Assembly (NCBI GenBank): GCA_026770575.1
Contig: MU657991.1
Span: 4,332 to 14,510, forward strand
Direction: 5' to 3'
Length of the DNA stretch: 10,179 bases
Source: Pelagophyceae sp. CCMP2097
Taxonomy: Eukaryota > Sar > Pelagophyceae
Shown here: in pieces, positions 7,638-10,179 of the stretch
Position numbering within the stretch: position 1 is the first letter of the stretch
Layout: the number at the start of each line of letters is the position of its first letter
Translations under genes and position numbers: made by a program
The notes under the pieces: model-generated
What the model saw: the letters and a program-made list of their open reading frames with translations, nothing else
What the model was told of the DNA's origin: nothing
Database searches by the model: none

Positions 7638-7663
7638 CAAAGTAGTTCCTAGGTACTACTTTG
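7638..7663. promoter_or_regulatory. 26-bp near-perfect palindrome
   Basis: CAAAGTAGT and ACTACTTTG (9-bp perfect arms) flank a TCCTAGGT centre in which only the outermost pair fails to match. It lies 50 bases upstream of the ORF at 7713, inside the inverted-repeat element and at the edge of its GC-rich core. It could be a binding site for a dimeric protein or a relic junction; nothing more is shown by the sequence. Confidence 0.4.
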
Positions 7664-7712
7664 GCCCGAGGGCAACCCCGAGGCACCCCAGCCGACTCCC
7701 GTCCCGGGATCG

Positions 7713-8006
7713 ATGGTGCGCAGTCAACAAGCCCATGCGCAGACGCCCGTCGATTTTCAGCATGGTGCGTCGACTCAAGCGGAATCGGCGTTTTGGGTAC
7801 TTGTGTTCGAGTTCGTACCCACCCGCGATGCGCTGTCGCGGCCGGTTCCGGGCGCTGCCGGATTGGTTGCGGACGCCTGCGCGCAGTTCCCGCCGGTTGC
7901 CGGCGCGTGGCGGGTCCCGCAAGGGCCCGAACGCATGCTCCTCACGCGCCTTCCGATGCCACGTCGCTGCTGCCCAAGGGGTAGCCACAACGCAAAACAA
8001 AGTTAG
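7713..8006 (+). CDS. 97-residue ORF inside the inverted-repeat element, unknown
   Basis: It opens at an ATG and closes at TAG. The product has a Gln/His/Thr-containing N-terminus, an aromatic and hydrophobic stretch (AFWVLVFEFVP, about residues 26-36), an Ala/Pro/Val-rich middle and a basic Cys-containing C-terminus (RRCCPRG). It resembles no family I know. Codon choice is mixed, less G/C-biased at third positions than MSRA or NAP1. An overlapping minus-strand frame (8045-7656) is also open, so openness alone proves little in this GC-rich core. If real it may be a captured gene fragment or a cargo gene of the element; chance is equally possible. Confidence 0.25.
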   Translation: MVRSQQAHAQTPVDFQHGASTQAESAFWVLVFEFVPTRDALSRPVPGAAGLVADACAQFPPVAGAWRVPQGPERMLLTRLPMPRRCCPRGSHNAKQS

Positions 8007-8215
8007 GGCCGGCCCTGCGGGACCAAGGCGCGTCGATAGGGCCATTCAGCGCCTCATTCCGACGAGAACTGACCGATATCCTTGACTCCTCCATAAGACA
8101 ACGTCGTCGTCTCCAAAATATGCAGATCAGTTCGATAGGATATGAGTTTGATCTTGTCCGATGTATACGATAGGATATGAATTCGATAGGGTATCACTTT
8201 GAGCTGAAGCTCTCT

Positions 8216-8251
8216 AATTCCTTTAGTTGACAATTTCGGTGATGTTTTTAT
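8216..8251 (+). repeat. Right part of the split tandem repeat unit
   Basis: CAATTTCGGTGATGTTTTTA, running into ACAAAGCCATTT at 8252, parallels AATTTCAGTGTTTTTGG and ACAAAGCAATTT at the end of the unit at 8391. Joined with 7438-7493 it rebuilds one unit of the following array. Confidence 0.5.
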
Positions 8252-8512
8252 ACAAAGCCATTTGTCATGATAATTAGCGCGTTGGACGCGCCTTGGCGCT
8301 GCGATTCCGAATCTGGTCCCTTCGTCTTAACTGGCTTTTTTGGCTTTTTTTTGAAAAGTTATTTAAACAAAGCCATTTACGTTGAAAAGTAGCGTGTTGG
8401 ACGCGCCTTGACGCCGCGGTTCCGAATCTGGTCCTTATGTCTTGATTAGCGGCCTTTTGAAATTTCAGTGTTTTTGGCTTTTTTTTTAACAAAGCAATTT
8501 ATAATTTAAAGT
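8252..8512 (+). repeat. Tandem repeat, units of about 115 and 122 bp
   Basis: ACAAAGCCATTT starts units at 8252 and 8367, and a variant ACAAAGCAATTT starts a partial third at 8489. Each full unit contains AGCGYGTTGGACGCGCCTTG, then a TTCCGAATCTGGTCC block, a GTCTT segment and a T-rich run (up to nine T). The third unit breaks off after AAAGTAGCG at about 8515. A further unit upstream is interrupted by the 722-bp element. No gene is seen. Confidence 0.75.
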
Positions 8513-8545
8513 AGCGCCACTACGAGCTTAGCCTCCCCCTATCGT

Positions 8546-8582
8546 ATTATGACAAAAGCTTGCACTTTTATTGTGTCATAAT
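8546..8582. repeat. 9-bp inverted repeat
   Basis: ATTATGACA (8546-8554) and TGTCATAAT (8574-8582) are exact complements 19 bases apart in AT-rich sequence. They could be the ends of a very small element or a hairpin. No target duplication is evident. The surrounding 8516-8766 stretch holds nothing else that I can name. Confidence 0.4.
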
Positions 8583-8766
8583 TCTGGTGGATAATGAAAT
8601 GTTACACTAGCTCTCCCCATGTATAATTGTTTTCCGTAAACCGTGCGTTTTTAGCGCGAACTCCACGTTGCGCGCGCCGTCGGACTCCAACACACTCGGC
8701 CATTGGAAAGTGTTGGGCGCTTGGGTACAAACCACCTTATGTGAAACTGACAGCGCCGCCCAAGCC

Positions 8767-8851
8767 GTTGCGGTATATATACCGGGCCCCACAATCACCT
8801 CCAAGGATAATGATCCGGTGAATCCCCTTTTGTCCCCAGCGGGTCATCACG
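8767..8851. repeat. 85-bp direct repeat, copy A
   Basis: It begins GTTGCGGTATATATACCGGG and ends GGGTCATCACG, and is repeated at 9121-9205 with one mismatch (T at 8832 against C). Near its start it holds the perfect 12-base palindrome GGTATATATACC, followed by GGGCCC. Copy A runs into a stretch with a tRNA T-arm-like sequence. It could be one end of a longer repeated element of which copy B carries only this end. Confidence 0.8.
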
Positions 8852-8891
8852 GGTTAATGGGCCCACGTACACAATCACTTGCGAATGGTCT

Positions 8892-9030
8892 CGGGTTCGA
8901 TTCCCGCAGGGGGCACTCAATTTTGGCGAGTGTTAACCTGGTAAGCCCCCAATCCCCAGCGGTCACGTGTCCAAGACACGCAGTAAGCCCACCCCGCGGC
9001 AACAGGTTCAAGACCTGCAGTAAGGCCGCC
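8892..9030 (+). repeat. Short array with T-arm-like hairpins, about 37-bp period
   Basis: Three 15-base hairpins occur at 8892-8906 (CGGGTTCGATTCCCG), 8966-8980 (CGTGTCCAAGACACG) and 9003-9017 (CAGGTTCAAGACCTG). The start-to-start distances are 74 and 37 bases. Each is followed by CAG, and GTAAGCC or GTAAGGCC follows at 8941, 8983 and 9020; a degenerate unit without the hairpin seems to fill the gap near 8929. The first and third match the RNA polymerase III B-box pattern GGTTCRANNCC. I find no complete tRNA fold, so a tRNA-derived SINE remnant or diverged tandem repeat is likelier than a functional gene. Confidence 0.55.
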
Positions 9031-9120
9031 ACCAGAGCCGGACCAAGGCCCGGTGCATTATCGTATTTTGTCTTTCTCCACGCTAAACCTCCCGTTCCTA
9101 CGGTATGCGTGTGGGGGAGC

Positions 9121-9205
9121 GTTGCGGTATATATACCGGGCCCCACAATCACCTCCAAGGATAATGATCCGGTGAATCCCCTTTTGCCCCCAGCGGGTCA
9201 TCACG
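9121..9205. repeat. 85-bp direct repeat, copy B
   Basis: It matches copy A at 84 of 85 positions, including the GGTATATATACC palindrome, and is followed by unrelated sequence, which marks the right end of the shared segment at CATCACG. Such recent identity amid otherwise diverged repeats suggests recent duplication or transposition. Confidence 0.8.
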
Positions 9206-9389
9206 CAAGCCCCGTGGACCGCGCGCCGCCAACTTCGAGGATTGCGCTTTTCCGTCCCGGCGGCCTTCCTCGCTCCGTAGCGCACCGTTTTCGATGCGCC
9301 CGGGCGCGATCGACGCGCGCCGCCGCCGCGCACTCGGCGGACAAACGCGCCGCCGAAGCGCGCCGCCGTCCGCGCCGCGCGCCGCGAAA
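9206..9389. other. GC-rich stretch without a gene
   Basis: Dominated by CGCGCCGCC-type sequence, including GCGCCCGGGCGC around 9296-9307. The + strand frame through it is Arg/Ala-rich, has no start ATG of its own and continues into flanking repeats, so I do not call a protein. Confidence 0.5.
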
Positions 9390-9498
9390 CAATTTCCGTG
9401 TGGAACTCGAACAATTTCCGTGATAGCCTATCGCGTTAGTTAAAGGGGGTGGACCGAATGGAACTCTGGCAATTTCCGTGATGGCCTATCGCGTTAGT
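9390..9498 (+). repeat. CAATTTCCGTG repeat leading into the satellite
   Basis: CAATTTCCGTG occurs at 9390, 9412 and 9470. A 58-bp unit, starting GGAACTC and including CAATTTCCGTGATRGCC and TATCGCGTTAGTT, runs 9402-9459 and again from 9460. Each ends in TTAAAGGGGG or TTTAAGGGGG, the opening of the satellite units, so this is probably a shortened form of the same family. Confidence 0.7.
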
Positions 9499-10179
9499 TT
9501 AAGGGGGGTCCGGGGGGTCTCCCCCCGGCACCCGCGAGAGTCCGGGGCCTGCTGCGTTTCCAAGCGGCGCGCCTCCGCGGGCGAGGGACCGACAGCGCAG
9601 CGAGCCAAAGCCGGCGTCACATTTTTCCAGCGATAGGGGCAAGCGTGGATTGGATCAATGCGCGTATGAACTTAAAGGGGGGGGTTCCGGGGAGTCTCCC
9701 CCCGGCACCCGCGACAGTCCGGTGCCGGCGCGCTCCCAAGCGGTGCGCCTCGCCGGCCGAGCCGATACGAAGCAAGCCGGCGATTTGAAAGCGGGTAAGA
9801 AGTTTAAGGGGGGGGTCCAGGAGGTCTCCCCCCGGCGCGCGCGAGAGTCCAGGCCCGGCACGCCCACATTGGAGAATCGGCGATCCGACTATCGCCGAAC
9901 CCGGACACTGTTTAAATATAATACGCAGCAACACGTGCGATCGCCAAAAGGAGATTGCCGGTCTCCTATGGCCGGTCGCTCGCCGATTCTCCGCTGTGAC
10001 GCCCCCAAGCGGCGCGCCGAAACGTGCGATCGAATGTCTCACAGAGCGCAGCGAGCCCTTGGCAAGCGTTGATTTGATGAATGCGGGTAAGAAGTTAAAG
10101 GGGGGTCCGGGGGGTCTCCCCCCGGCACCCGCGACAGTCCGGCGCCGGCGCGCTCCCAAGCGGTGCGCCCCGCCGGCCG
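9499..10179 (+). repeat. G-rich satellite, four units
   Basis: Units begin TTAAAGGGGGG (or TTTAAGGGG) at about 9499, 9672, 9804 and 10095; the fourth runs off the window. Each opens with CCGGGGGGTCTCCCCCCGG or a variant, a perfect 8-bp stem with a 3-base loop in units 1 and 4, then CACCCGCGASAGTCCGG and a CCAAGCGGYGCGCC block. GCGCAGCGAGCC and CAAGCGTKGATT end units 1 and 3. Unit lengths are about 173, 132 and 152 bp, the last after removing an insertion. Translations of these units give Gly/Pro/Arg-rich frames on both strands, which I regard as non-coding. Confidence 0.8.
9865..9998. mobile_element. 134-bp miniature inverted-repeat element in satellite unit 3
   Basis: The ends are CACATTGGAGAATCGGCG (left) and, read inward from the right, CACAGCGGAGAATCGGCG: 16 of 18 positions agree, 12 of them in one perfect block (9871-9882 with 9981-9992). 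ACGCC directly flanks both ends (9860-9864 and 9999-10003). Removing the element and one ACGCC restores a sequence matching the CGGCGCGCTCCCAAGCGG stretch of the other satellite units. The core is AT-richer (TTTAAATATAATACG). CACA ends with a 5-bp GC-rich duplication fit the known habits of Transib transposons, but no transposase is here to prove it. Confidence 0.8.

Larger units (their letters stand above)
7494..8215. mobile_element. 722-bp terminal-inverted-repeat element
   Basis: The first 34 bases (7494-7527, beginning AGAGAGCTTCAGCTCAAAGT) and the last 34 (8182-8215) are inverted copies with one mismatch. The trinucleotide AAT lies immediately outside both ends and may be the target duplication. 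Inside each end are extra copies of CGATAGG(G/A)TAT: two reading inward from the left and three from the right (about 8134, 8169 and 8184), the kind of subterminal repeat to which transposases often bind. No transposase is present, so the element is non-autonomous. Its middle (about 7660-8030) is GC-rich and contains a 97-codon ORF, in contrast with its AT-rich ends, suggesting captured host sequence. Superfamily not assigned. Confidence 0.75.

Noticed and set aside
8881..8914. Possible tRNA gene ending in GGGTTCGATTCCCGCAGGGG
   Set aside because: The T-arm is good, but the fifth stem pair fails and no upstream 7-base acceptor strand, D-arm and anticodon arm can be placed at normal distances.
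8892..9030. CRISPR-like array of regular hairpins
   Set aside because: The repeats are diverged, too few, unevenly spaced and set in a eukaryotic repeat region with no associated genes.
8668..9423. 251-codon open frame on the + strand
   Set aside because: It has no starting ATG, runs through the 85-bp repeats and hairpin array, and changes composition abruptly.
9617..10159. 180-codon minus-strand frame through the satellite
   Set aside because: Its Gly/Pro/Arg-rich segments simply repeat with the satellite units, and it also crosses the miniature element.

Overview
The window looks like nuclear DNA of a GC-rich microbial eukaryote, most likely a marine microalga (a pelagophyte or haptophyte would fit; a dinoflagellate is less likely on base composition). 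The reasons are two clear eukaryotic genes with many short introns, very strong G/C preference at third codon positions, a histone chaperone of the NAP family, and AT-richer flanks full of inverted-repeat elements and tandem repeats. The species cannot be settled from the sequence alone.

Layout. 1-270: repeat-bearing leader with a possible TATA box. 271-1160 (+): a gene fragment with no start ATG, carrying two motifs that resemble RyR-type repeats and interrupted by an in-frame TGA. 1161-1619: GC-rich, no gene seen. 3374-1620 (-): an eight-exon methionine sulfoxide reductase A gene. 3375-3729: shared divergent promoter region with an inverted pair of CCAAT boxes. 3730-5581 (+): a seven-exon NAP1 family nucleosome assembly protein gene. 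5903-6124 (+): a possible small or terminal exon. From 6125 to the end no conserved gene is visible. That half holds nested elements bounded by TA dinucleotides (6202-7343), a 722-bp terminal-inverted-repeat element with a small ORF (7494-8215) inserted into a tandem repeat unit, a pair of 85-bp repeats with T-arm-like hairpins between them (8767-9205), and a G-rich satellite (9402-10179), one unit of which carries a 134-bp miniature element.

MSRA (repair of oxidised methionine) and NAP1 (histone H2A/H2B chaperone) face away from one another across 355 bp and could share regulation, but nothing shows that they act together. Exon joins were chosen by protein-family continuity and reading phase. 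Under those models all 13 introns are followed by G (AG|G), and two MSRA introns are best read as GC-AG. The right half records repeated transposition into satellite DNA; two insertions can be undone by eye to recover plausible empty sites.
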